From NCBI GenBank assembly GCA_034766995.1, contig CM068317.1:25128501-25192500 (forward strand): a stretch of DNA of 64,000 nt, given 5' to 3'. The notes beneath the pieces were generated by a model, which was not told the DNA's origin, did no database searches, and worked only from the letters and a program-made list of their open reading frames with translations. Of this stretch, positions 22,286 through 32,878 are shown piece after piece. Origin of the DNA: Acanthacorydalis orientalis. Taxonomy: Eukaryota > Arthropoda > Insecta > Megaloptera > Corydalidae. Both the position numbers and the translations under genes were made by a program. Each line of letters begins with the position of its first letter. Position 1 is the stretch's first letter.

Positions 22286-22287
<2 letters not shown>
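22030..22287 (+). mobile_element. 5S-derived SINE (SINE3-like), 5'-truncated
   Basis: A 5S rRNA head (22030-22145) is joined to a body with an inverted pair (ACTCGCCA and TGGCGAGT, 22147-22183) and to a 3' end reading CCTTTATACAGCAGTGGATT, then ACAGGCTGAAGATGATGATA. The CAGCAGTGG...AGGCTGA..(GATGAT)n signature is a familiar 3' end of insect LINEs of the RTE kind, recalled from general knowledge and not checked by search. A 5S head plus LINE-like tail is the architecture of SINE3 elements, which rely on a partner LINE. Only one copy is in the window. It is bordered by (AT)n on both sides. Confidence 0.75.
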
Positions 22288-22341
<54 letters not shown>

Positions 22342-22350
22342 TATTTATAT
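22288..22350. repeat. (AT)n microsatellite
   Basis: AT run that starts at the GATGAT tail of the SINE, so it may have grown from that tail. Confidence 0.95.
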
Positions 22351-23095
22351 AATGTCGAAGAATTGAAATTCAAGCTACATTTTTCAGAAGACAACGCCGA
22401 CGCGATTGATAATCAGTTACACAAGATGAACCGAAAACTGAAAGAAACTTAAAACACAGTCAAGAGTCTTCAGAAAGAGTTGACGGACGTTTATCGACAA
22501 CTAACCATAGTAATTTAGAAAAGGAGAAGTACCATAGTTCGAATAAATATTTTAGAGTGCACATAAAGAGGATAATCAGCGATAGGTTTGCTTCATTCAC
22601 TGAGCATGAATTTGCTAAATACTGTGCCGAAAATAGCATTAAACATATTATGATTTGAGCAGGCACACAGAAATGGAATGGACATGTAGAAAGGCCGTGG
22701 AATTGTGACTGTGTGTGAGAACAGGTGTGTATACCGTAACCAGGCGAGGGAACAACGCAGAGAGTATATGCAAGTGCTTCGAATGCAAGACGAAAATCTT
22801 TTGGCTTACAATAGGAAAATGAAGAAAATGCATCTGTACAGAGGGCGATATCGGCTGAATTGAAAGGACGCAAAATGGGACCAGAATCTTTCTGCACGCA
22901 AAATTTTTGGAACCTTACAAAATAATTAAAATCTTTTCTTAACGATCGGTACGAGATGGACAAGATCGGTGAGGGTGAGGGATCGTTAAGGACGACTACC
23001 AGAGCCGACCACATGAAAATTTGAGGGATGCCGACCAGGATAATCCATCTGGGGCGGATGAATGAGCAGAAATGGCCGAATGTGTAGGCAGTGAT
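22351..23095 (+). pseudogene. Ty3/gypsy pol remnant (integrase and C-terminus)
   Basis: Plus-strand integrase end: KRIISDRFASFTEHEF begins at 22566, followed by NSIKHIMI, a TGA, and GTQKWNGHVER. The Asp of ISD and the Glu of HVER are 35 residues apart, the D35E spacing of retroelement integrases. Further on, in shifted frames, LEPYKII-like and NDRYEMDKIGEGEG, then TTTRADHMK (22940-23020) match the end of insect Ty3/gypsy Pol. Several stops and frameshifts occur and no LTR, protease or reverse transcriptase is present. The upstream part 22351-22560 (Lys/Leu-rich, for example NQLHKMNRKLKE) is not recognised. The long minus-strand open frame over this region is an antisense shadow. Confidence 0.8.
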
Positions 23096-23330
23096 AAAAT
23101 AGATTGCTTAAAATATTAAATACTGATAATAAAACATCTTATTTGTAAACCTTCAAGTGGTGTGGTGGAAGGTATTCACTCATAGAACAGTGCAGCAAGC
23201 AGACGTACTTGTGTGATACGTTTGTTAAAATTTAAAAATAATAGTGGTTGATTGTTAAAATTAAAAAAATATATATTATTGTTAATTATTAATGTGTTTT
23301 AATTATCCTGACTTGTAAACAAATCCTTGT
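23096..23330. other. Spacer after gypsy remnant
   Basis: Short, partly GC-richer stretch (23140-23220) that might be residual retroelement 3' sequence; no LTR signature recognised. Confidence 0.35.
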
Positions 23331-23461
23331 AATTGTGGAATAAGCCATTTCTAGCCAACAAACTTACACGAAAGCATATTGTCTTTGTAAAAAAATATCA
23401 AAAAAGAATAATTTATAAAAAATAATGAACAAATTTAATTCCATTAATGAATTATTTTATG

Positions 23462-23466
<5 letters not shown>
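23331..23466 (+). repeat. Dispersed repeat R2, copy 1
   Basis: About 130 bp beginning TGGAATAAGCCATTT that is repeated in the same orientation at 26118-26266, with small indels in A-runs. The copy here stops exactly where the following (AT)n tract begins. Family unknown, no coding potential. Confidence 0.8.

Positions 23467-23518
<52 letters not shown>
23466..23518. repeat. (AT)n microsatellite
   Basis: Pure AT run abutting repeat R2. Confidence 0.95.
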
Positions 23519-23523
<5 letters not shown>

Positions 23524-23879
23524 CCCGGAGTCTGTGAAAAAAGGATTGAAGTGATATTATTTAATATTAAAAAGTAAATATCTAACAATGTTAAAGAAGC
23601 AACAATATTAAAAAAAATCTTAGACATTTTTATTGCATTCACTATTATATAATATTATATAATAAGACCGATTAATAATAAGTACGTGGTTTTCTCAAAC
23701 TCTACTTATTTTAAATTTGAAAAGTATTAGAGTACACCAATTAAATTCAAATTATTGTTTCGATTTACTTTTCTTCTTTAATGCGAAATTTAATATAATT
23801 TTCATTACGGGCTCTATGTCAGTATTAGATAATATACAACACATTTTTATACGATTTCATAAACTTTCAGTTTAACATT
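23519..23879. other. AT-rich spacer
   Basis: No feature recognised. Confidence 0.5.
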
Positions 23880-24500
23880 AGCTTCGAACAGCAGTATATG
23901 CAAATAGAAGTTCCGATGTGTTGTTTTTCGATTTTCGTCCTATTTCCGTTCGACTTAAGTCGTTGTAACGCCACGCTGCACGCACGTCGTTTAACATCTC
24001 CCGTTACATCTGAATAAAGTATCACTCGGCTGGCGTAACGAGCACGCTTTTATCATCGAACCCCATTAAGTGAACACATTACTGGACTCGCGTTATCCGT
24101 GCCACGACACACGATACTCGCACATACACGCGCGGTGCTAATCCCGCGGGAATATGAATTTAAGATGAGGCGTCCATTTACAGTGCAGCCGGCTACGAAA
24201 TATTTTAACATGAAAAGAGAGTTTTCGTGTTGCAAGAAACTTGGAAGTGGTATGGCGACACGACGACGACGACGATGATGACAACGAGTCGCACAAGTAG
24301 ATAAAGAAGAGGCTTGTGCTGTTACGAAAGACCTTCGTCACCGTTTCACGTTGATGCACATGGGCGCACAATTCTGCAATTCGTGGAGAAGATCCGCTCA
24401 TTGCGAAAAGCATATGAATTCATGTTGTTCTCTCACTCCCGTTAAAGAAGCAAACAATATGGCTGTATGTTGAGAACTTAAGCTCAGGTATGTTTATATA
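23880..24500. other. GC-richer island
   Basis: CpG-rich block, richest at 23930-24300, with a (CGA)n-like run ACGACGACGACGATGATGAC near 24258-24280. Open frames on the minus strand are short, overlapping and without motifs. Function unknown. Confidence 0.4.
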
Positions 24501-24503
24501 TTA

Positions 24504-24594
24504 TTAGGTGGTGCATAAGTTCTGTCACTCTCTAATAATTGAACATGAGATTGATACTTGAGTTTTATTCAATATTTAAATTACATATTTCTAC

Positions 24595-24600
<6 letters not shown>
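24504..24600 (+). mobile_element. Solitary mariner-like terminal repeat (family F)
   Basis: After a TA at 24502-24503 the sequence reads TTAGGTGGTGCATAAGTTCT, followed by GTCAC. This has the shape of a mariner 5' terminal repeat but differs from families A-D. The rest of the element is absent; an (AT)n tract starts about 95 bp later. Confidence 0.5.

Positions 24601-24601
<1 letters not shown>

Positions 24602-24657
<56 letters not shown>
24602..24657. repeat. (AT)n microsatellite
   Basis: Pure AT run downstream of the mariner-like end. Confidence 0.95.
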
Positions 24658-24658
<1 letters not shown>

Positions 24659-25908
24659 CATTATGGACCAGATTTTAATTAAAATAAAATTTAGATATTT
24701 CAACACATTAATTTATTTTTTTTATAATATAAATCTACAAATATATGAATACGAAAAAATATGAAGCACATATGAAAATTATAGTAGATTTTTTCAATCT
24801 TTTCAATTACTGTTATATCTGTTTAGTTATCATTAATGATTTATGACAAAAGCTTGGAAAAAAAATATAAATTTACTAAAAAAATAGTATTTAAAACTAC
24901 ATACTTGATTTATTATTTAATTATTAATAATATAATTTATTATTTTTTAATTGTTATTTAATTATCATTTTTTTATATATTATAGTTCTACTTTTTAATT
25001 AATAACGAAATATTAGTAATTTATTACAATGTAATATTTTTTTCTTCCAACCCTCCAAATATCAAATACAATTTTATGTTGAGCAGCGATAAAAGTTTAT
25101 AAAAAATGTTTTTAACTAAATATGATTCAATAATAATTACATTTTAGTAAAATATGGTACTAAAATTACGAACAAATTGTGGTATATAAAGCTTTAATTT
25201 AATTAATTATTTCTAATATTTTAAATGACTGTTGATTAAAATACAAATTAATGACTATTAAGAAAAGATACTTTCAATAATGTATGTTTTGACATTAAAA
25301 AAAAAACATCTCAGCAAACAAAATACAACTTTACAATAAAAGTATCATATTTTATGTCAGGTATCTAAATTAATAATTCACTCTCTATTCAAATATTAGA
25401 GAAAGATTTAGAAAAATTAAACGTATTTGAATAAATTCGTTACTGTGAAAAAAAATGTACTAAAATTCAAATCGTACAAAATACTGTACTTGGGAATCTA
25501 ATTATTAAACTAAAATGTGCTGTGCAGTTTTTAACTGAACATAATAACAGAACAACATTATAAATCAAATCTAGAATTGTAATAAATCTTATTCTTTTTA
25601 AGTTTTATAAAAATATTTAAATAAAATAATGAAAAATCTAAGGCTTACTGCGTTTTACTTTTGTAAGAAGAGAAAATTAAATCTAGAATTTTAATTTATT
25701 ATATCATTTCAGAAATATACATTCATGCTGGCTAGACAACCAGTGTATAGATATTTTTAATTACTGTACTTGCTTGCGTACTGAAAATAGTTGCATCATC
25801 ATCCTCAGAACGCCAAGGTACATATAATAGTAACAAAATAAATGTTGTAGTTACGAGCTCGACAAACACAAATACAAGTATTAAATTTTTAAATAGAATT
25901 ATTCGTGT
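24658..25908. other. AT-rich spacer
   Basis: Very AT-rich background. No gene or repeat recognised. Confidence 0.6.
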
Positions 25909-26127
25909 ATTTTTTATATTGATTGTTTAAAAAGAATCCAGGATATTATTATTTATTATTTATTTTTAGTGCTGGAGAGGAAGAGGAAGTATTCCACCAG
26001 CCTGCAATTATTTAACTTCCTCTTCCTCTCCAGAACTAAAAATAAATAATAAATAATAATATCCTGGATTCTTTTTAAACAATCAATATAAAAAATTAAA
26101 AATTAAATAATTGCAGGCTGCTGGAAT
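25909..26127. repeat. Large nested inverted repeat (82-bp arms)
   Basis: Arm 25909-25990 is the reverse complement of 26015-26096 with one mismatch. The 24-bp loop between them (25991-26014) is itself repeated in inverse orientation at 26104-26127, again with one mismatch. The order is arm, loop, inverted arm, 7 bp, inverted loop. The right-hand end runs into repeat R2. A transcript would fold into a long hairpin. The nested order suggests a replication template switch rather than a transposon. Confidence 0.93.
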
Positions 26128-26266
26128 AAGCCATTTATAGACAACAAACGTACACGAAAGCATATTGTCATTGTAAAAAAAATATCAAAAAAATATTTCA
26201 AAAAAGAATAATTTATAAAAGATAATGAAAAAATGTAATTCCATTAATGAACTATTTTATGTAAAT
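26118..26266 (+). repeat. Dispersed repeat R2, copy 2
   Basis: Begins CTGGAATAAGCCATTT and aligns with 23331-23466 to the ATTAATGAA-TATTTTATGTAA block. It carries an extra AAATATTTC-like insertion near 26190. Confidence 0.8.
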
Positions 26267-26699
26267 TCGTCCTGTGACTGAAAGAATACACATAACGTAA
26301 ATAATAACAATGAGTGCGGAATTCTCTAAAAAATAGATAGTAAAAATAAATAAAATATTATTTTATTAGACAGCTGTCACTGTCAGAAAAAATAAGATAT
26401 AAATATCCAATTAAAATCGATAGTGCTACTGTATTCCTTTTACTCCTTGTTATGTTTTACTTTTATTATTTATGAAGTTCTACTCGAAACCGTTACAGAT
26501 TTACTTAATGATCTTTGATACTTAAATTTATAAATATTATCCACAAGGAAAAAATCTCATTGAACAAAGATAAAAAATGGAGTAATAAGTTTACTTTTTA
26601 CAGAAATATTTAAGGGACTGTAATAATATAAATATAAATTCACAATAATAGCAGTTTAAGGAAATTGGAGATTTTTCAGACTCCTGTATATACTTAGAT
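26267..26699. other. AT-rich spacer
   Basis: No feature recognised. Confidence 0.5.
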
Positions 26700-27450
26700 A
26701 CCCACACACATATAGCTGAGTATAAGAAGAAGAAGAAGATGTCGACGACGAGTCGGTAATGATATTTTCAGTGAAACAGCGCAAGAGAGAAGCAACTATC
26801 GCATATCAGTCTATGTCCAGTGCGCGTATCTCTGTTGCGTACGTGACCGTGTCGACGATCCGTTCCATATTATTCGTTCGGGAGCCTCTAACGAAGCATA
26901 CAACAGTCGGTGTGGAAATTCTAATCCTACGGGACACATGCACACGTACGATTACGTTACGTACGTACGTCTCGGGCGCTGACATCTTTGCGGATTGCGG
27001 TGAACTATTCGCTTCTTTGAGAAGCGACGACAACGACGACGGCGATGCCGTCGCCGTCGAAGGGTTGTATACAAATTGCGTTCATTTCGGCGGAATCCGA
27101 GACGTTTTATGCAGTTTATTGTTTAGCGCGTACATTGAAATTAATTAAATTTCGTCTGCGTTACAGCGCGTCGGCCGACGGCGGGCGGCTTATTTGCACC
27201 CGTGAGCCACGCTCGCGCCGACTTCTCCTCCGGCACCGTCGCCGCCGACGCCCTGTTTGGGAATTGTCACTTTTTATGTTATTACGTCGGTTCTGCTAAC
27301 AGATTCAACCGCTCGAATTACATACATACACACGTACACACACATACATTCACACCCATAGCTACATATTCTTTTACGTATATGTCTGAGTGTCTGTGTG
27401 TGTATTACTTACTATGCAAATTTGTCTTACACCCTTAGCCTCAGAACTTT
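26700..27450. other. GC-richer island with long open frames
   Basis: One of the richest islands: ACGTACGTACG near 26958-26972, GACGACGGCGATGCCGTCGC near 27035-27055, CCGTCGCCGCCGACG near 27236-27250, and CA-rich simple sequence at 27325-27355. A 129-codon plus-strand frame (26759-27148) and an overlapping 84-codon frame (27045-27299) are open, but several frames on both strands are open at once. That fits low stop density in GC-rich DNA better than coding. No motif recognised; a lineage-specific exon cannot be excluded. Confidence 0.35.
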
Positions 27451-28254
27451 TCAAACCATCCGTTGAACAACACAGACGTACAAAGAAGAAACGCTATATA
27501 ACTTCGTGAGAATTGTTTGTGGATTTTCGGTATTTATGATACGGGATGAGGAGGATGCTGTTAACGGAGTTAACCCTTTCTATGTAAATAAAAGACATAC
27601 ATATAGATACAAGCCTATATATATATATATATATATATGTATTGGCTTAACTTTCTATGCTTTCATCTGTGTAATGAAACATCATTGATTGAAGTTCTGT
27701 TCTTATATAACGTTCTAAATCTTTCATATAACAATAGGTTTACTCTAATATATTTTTCTAACAGAATTCCTTCGCTTGATTACTTTGATAATTCCTTCAA
27801 CAACAATTCCGTTAAAGGTTATTTTGAATTCAGTAAATGTTAATATTTTGTAAAATTTAAATAATTTTCATTTTCAATAAGACATTCAATTGAAAAAATA
27901 TGTTTGATTGATATAAAAGATGCGTAATTAAATTTGGGAGCAAATGTTTAATTAATTGTACATAACAGATTTAAATAATGTGTAAAAAGAAATACTTAAG
28001 TTATTGAATATAATTCTAATTATGTTATTTATGTTAAAATTTATTTTTTTTATTATAAATTTAACAGACAATTTATAATAAAATAGTTAAAGAATCATAT
28101 AATTTAATCATTCTCGGAAATTTTCAATAATTTTAAAATAAAAAATCAAATACTACAAAATATACAATTATAAATGTAGTATGTGTAGTGATTAAAATAT
28201 TTTTCATTTTTATAAAAACTATAATTTATTTAGGGACAAAAAAATAGTTTTTTA
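27451..28254. other. AT-rich spacer
   Basis: Background with a short (AT)n at 27617-27639. No gene recognised. Confidence 0.5.
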
Positions 28255-28612
28255 TTCTATCTACATATACAAAAATATTCCGTAAAATTTCAAAAAATGG
28301 ACAGATAAAATAAAAAAAAGTGTAGAGATTTGGTATTAAATTATTATTAACGATGACACCCGAAGTTACACGAAATTTTCACTAAAAATTATGATATTAG
28401 TATCATAGTAATTATATTTTTTCCCACGAATTTTAAGAAAGTGTGAATCATATTAGAGTGTAAATGTCTTCATTTCTGTGGTCGTACCTCGTGGGTGGGT
28501 GTTTCTCCGAAACCAACTCTGGTCTTCTAATTGTGTATTGTCTGTGTATGAATGAGAAGCCTGATTCGAAGTCTATGTGGGGAAAATTTCAAAAAACCCA
28601 CATAGCAATAGT
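28255..28612 (-). repeat. Interspersed repeat R1, copy 2 (inverted)
   Basis: Its reverse complement aligns over the full length with 3160-3520. The conserved start is TTGGTAACTATTGCTATG (CTGGTAAGCATTACTATG in copy 1) and the conserved end is GAATATTTTTGTATATGTAG. Outside these limits the two loci differ, so the borders are real repeat borders or breakpoints. No LTR-like segment is attached here. Confidence 0.75.
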
Positions 28613-29149
28613 TACCAATATGACCTCCCTCCACTGAAGCATCCTTGTGTTGTAAAGAATGAAAAAATTCATATTGGAAAAGAAAACACTAAATGTTTTA
28701 TTTGAGGTAGATATATTGAATTATTTTTATTCCTGAAGTAATGTAAAAATAGTAACTTAATGTACCTTCAAACAATGACATTATTATTTTTAATTGATTA
28801 GTTTTTCATGAAATACAAGCACATAATTATAGAATAAAAATGATAGCATTAAGACTATTTCGAAAAGGTACAAGAAGAATTAATATAACATTTCTCTGTT
28901 TTTATAAAAGAAAAATCTAAAAGATGAATATATTAATTAAAAGGCATATTTTTAGTTTTACTGGCACTAAATGTAAATTTGTAAGGATGTTAGAATATGA
29001 ACAGAATTTTAATTCTTATAACACACATCTCTTATTGTTTTTTTTGCCAAAATTGCGCCTTGGAATTCGAAACAATATCGTCCTGATTTATACATGTACA
29101 TATCTGTACGAAATATAATTTTTCGTAATCTAATTTCTTGTTTAAAAAA
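28613..29149. other. AT-rich spacer
   Basis: No feature recognised. Confidence 0.5.
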
Positions 29150-29660
29150 TAATGAAACTCGACGGCAGTAGTAAGACGAAGTGTACGAACGGTACGGCGT
29201 GCGCGTACCTTCAGTACGGTACGTACATTCCACTTTTCCGGTAACTTAATCTACATTCGTGTAAAACGAATAGCTACATTACGGAAATACACTAAACTTT
29301 ACTCATTTATGTGACAATTTAAAGCGCATTATAAGGAAGAATGTGTTGCACGGTAATAGATAATGGTAAAAAATGTAGTCGAGGAAACAAGGTCGCTAAA
29401 TTTACGAAGGTAATCAGGTAAAATGTTATTATGCTGCAAAATGTATGTGTTTTCGAGCGAGTACGCGGCACCGACCTCTCGCCTCGCGCAAACACCGACC
29501 GACCGACCGAACAGCAGCCGGCGTCATCATCTCCACAACTGCGGCTCTGTACTCCTTCTTCGTTCACGTCGCCGTCTCGGTTTCGGAATCCGTAACGAAT
29601 ACTTAAATTAAACGAATCTGCTGCGGTACGGCGTCCGTAATATAATTACGGAATGACAAA
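29150..29660. other. GC-richer island
   Basis: CpG-rich block with a GTACGG/CGTAC cluster at 29180-29225 and ACCGACCGACCGACCG near 29492-29508. Short open frames on both strands overlap and have no motifs. Function unknown. Confidence 0.4.
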
Positions 29661-30431
29661 GTTCATACGGTTTTATTATAATGTCTTATTATATGAATAT
29701 ATGGTGTTGCGTTTGTCTGATTGCACGGATGTTTTCAGACGAGGTGTGCAAACCAATTAATTTTGTAGTTTTTGAAACTAAACATATGGCAATATATAAA
29801 TTCTGTAACAATTATATTTTATATATTGTGTGAACAAGTTTAGTCAAACAATATTTTCTTTAAAAAAATATTACCACATTCAGCTTTATTATGTTCCATA
29901 TGAATTTCTTTTTCAATAACATATTTTTTGTTTTTGTTCCGAAAGCCTTTCTTAAAGTACTGAATTAAATCAACTTTATATTTTTTTATAAAATCATCTT
30001 GAAATTCTATTTAATCTCTGCAACCAAAAATATATTTACCTATTTAAATTAATGAAAAGGATTTAATTGTATTTTAAGAGCCTTAAATATGTTTATTTTT
30101 ATCAAATAAATTGATTGTGTATTTCTCAAAAAAACATTGCTTTATTAGATAATTAAAAATTCCCTGGCAAAGAGATACTTTAACTTAGATAGTAGAGTAT
30201 ATCGTTAAACCCGTTATTATTCTATTCAATGTTTCAATTTTTATTTACTAAAGATCTAAAGATAGATTTTAAATTTTAAATTTGTATTATTAAAACCAAT
30301 TACATTCAAAATATTTTTTTTGTGCAAATATTGTCTTTGTAATTTCATGAAGAAAACATTTTTTTATTGCAAATAAGCATTCAGTTAATTATCTATACAT
30401 TATTTTTAACGAGCATATTTCCTTCTCTAAA
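29661..30431. other. AT-rich spacer
   Basis: No feature recognised. Confidence 0.5.
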
Positions 30432-30522
30432 TACCAGGTAGCTCTTCCCCCTACTTGTTAAGTAAGCCGGCCCCCGGAGGGATTCATCACCCGCTTCCCG
30501 ATACTCGCTCTCCCCTAATAAA
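30432..30522. repeat. Small GC-rich dispersed repeat, copy 2
   Basis: Isolated GC-rich stretch (GTAGCTCTTCCCCCTACTTG, then CCCCCGGAGGG and CGATACTCGCTCTCC) in very AT-rich DNA, weakly related to 2474-2585 and, reverse-complemented, to 60905-60990. Family unknown. Confidence 0.4.
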
Positions 30523-31539
30523 TAACAGAAATCAACAAATTATGCGCACAAATAATCTGCGTAAAATGTAAGTCGTAAAATTTTTGTTGGAAAAATTTAT
30601 AAAAATTAATAAAATACAATGTTAAAATATGTAACAATTTTTTGACTCTAAGTCTTTAGAGAATACAATATTTTGAATAATTTTTTTTTTCAGCTTTACA
30701 CTGAAATTCGTATACACAATATCATTGTACACTGTGAGAGATCTATATACATGTAATTAATGTCAATCAATTAGAACAGAGACCACGCTATATCTATCAA
30801 CCAATCATTGATTATCGGGAATGAAAATCGTTATGTGCTACTTTTATAGTGTAACGAAGGAGTGGTGTTTCAAGGAGGAGATCTACACGAAAAAAAAGGT
30901 TTTATGAAAATTGTACAATGGAATTATTTTATAATTTTTATTTTTTTTTTCATTTTTTCATTTTTTCATAAATTCTCATAAATAGAACATTAATTTTTAG
31001 ATAAAATAAAAAATTATGTATAGTAGATATTCTGTTTATAACAAAAATTTACTAATAAATCACGGATATTTAAATATAAAAAAATTTGAAAATAGCTTAA
31101 CGAACTACCTATAAGAGAAAATTAAAATTTTTTTTGTACATACATAAATGTATCCATAATTCATGTCACTATATTTGTCTATAATTTATTTTAAAGCGAC
31201 ATTATTAATTATTCTACTTTATTAAAACCAGACAGATTATTTCAAAATTTCTTGAGTAAAACAAACTACATTTTGTAATTTTTTCAATATTAAAGACATC
31301 GTAAATATATTTTTACGTTTCTTAGTATTTTTGTAATTTAATGTTGATACAAATACTTTAGGATGATATTACTTTTACTAATTAGTATATATATATATAT
31401 ATTCATGATTCATATGAATAATAAAATTTAATTATTTTTTTAATAAAAAACATAAATCTAATTCAAAATAATAAATTCCAAATCAAGATACAACTGTTTT
31501 ATCGGACAATCTAGACAATGTTATTTTCTACCTGATAGA
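30523..31539. other. AT-rich spacer
   Basis: No feature recognised. Confidence 0.5.
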
Positions 31540-32560
31540 AACTGAAAATAAAAACGATACAATGACAGTCTCATCGGTGATAAAGATCAAAAAGTGCAGT
31601 AGTAAGCTTCTTTCTTCGATGCGGAAACGTCGTCGAAACGTAACGATCAATTCATGAAAACTCCGGACGTTATCTTCTAAAGTATTTCGCACTCGATTAG
31701 TGAGAAACACTCTCGCGAATTTATTTTTCTCCATACAGATTATCGACATGATTGATTGTGAAAAATCGTGAACAGTGAGCTGAATTCAACGGCTGCGGCG
31801 ATGATCAGAAAATGGAAAGAGGTGAGTAGGGTGTCCGTAGTGATCGACACGCGCATACAGCCGAGGAGGACGTCGGAAGAAAAAAACAGCACACGAAGGA
31901 AGAAAGAACGGACGCCGCTCGGCTCGACGACTCAATAACAACGTAGTCATGAACTATACTCCACAATCGATACAACCGGTGTGGGGCGATCGGACCCTGT
32001 GGGATGAGATTTGTGCGCCTTAAGCGTACGGCGGACACGAGTAGACAAGCGGGCAAGAAGGCAAACGAGAAGGTAAGAAGGAAGGTCGGTTGGCCGGTCG
32101 GTCGAACCGGCTTGCAGGCAACACGAGCAAAACATATTTTCCAATTTATATCGACGCTGACAAGTCCATTCTGTGTGATAAGGTTGATAAAAATACGTGA
32201 CCGGTCAATTTGGCGTACGTCGTCGTCGCCGCCGTCGCCTCCTGTACACAAGCAAGAATCACGCACGTCACGCGACCTACGGCGGGCGCCCGGCGCTCGA
32301 CCATAAAAACGGACAAGCAGTTGGTGAACATTGGCGCGCGCACAACTGCTAACGAAGGATGACATTTTTACAGCCGCTTAACGGTGTCACGATCAATCGT
32401 GATGTTCAATTAAACATTGCAAGAGGGACGCGCGTTATCTTTGTTACGACGGAGACGACGCCGTTGACCGGGCTACATTCTGTTCCGGTCGACGAACACG
32501 ACAGAAACATAAACATGCTACGTACTCACATACATACATACATACACACACACACATGAA
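31540..32560. other. GC-richer island, the largest in the window
   Basis: CpG-rich, densest from 31780 to 32500, and ending in (CATA)n/(CA)n near 32530-32556. Frames on both strands are open for 60 to 186 codons (minus 31805-32365 the longest, and plus 32004-32306 overlapping it). The long minus frame is rich in Ser, Arg, Cys and Leu, lacks domain motifs and is interleaved with open frames in the other registers. I treat it as compositionally open, not as a gene. It could contain a host exon or a regulatory region. Confidence 0.35.
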
Positions 32561-32878
32561 TATACGTCTCTATATCTATATGTGTATAAACTTTTACTCA
32601 TCAAATGAAACAGTAGCAATTGTTCAAGAAAAGTACTAGATAAATATTCTAGATATGCTAATCAACTGAGAAAACAGACCTATTTCTTTAAATAATACAC
32701 TTTCTGAAAGTAATATTCATTACAAGAGGAATAAAAAACTAAATCATGATTTTTAAAAGAGAAAATTAAACTCGCAAAAACGCCAATAATATATCAATCA
32801 AATATAATGTTTACAAAATAACTAGAATGATGAATAATTATCTATTTATTTGGTTAGATATTTTTGAATAAAAAATTA
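32561..32878. other. AT-rich spacer
   Basis: No feature recognised before the mariner at 32879. Confidence 0.5.

Noticed and set aside
22460..23014. 184-codon open frame on the minus strand
   Set aside because: It is antisense to the gypsy integrase remnant, which has recognisable D35E motifs on the plus strand. The minus frame has no motif.
31805..32365. 186-codon minus-strand open frame in a GC-richer island
   Set aside because: Overlapping frames on both strands are open as well, composition is biased (Ser, Arg, Cys, Leu) and no domain is visible. Reported only as part of the island.
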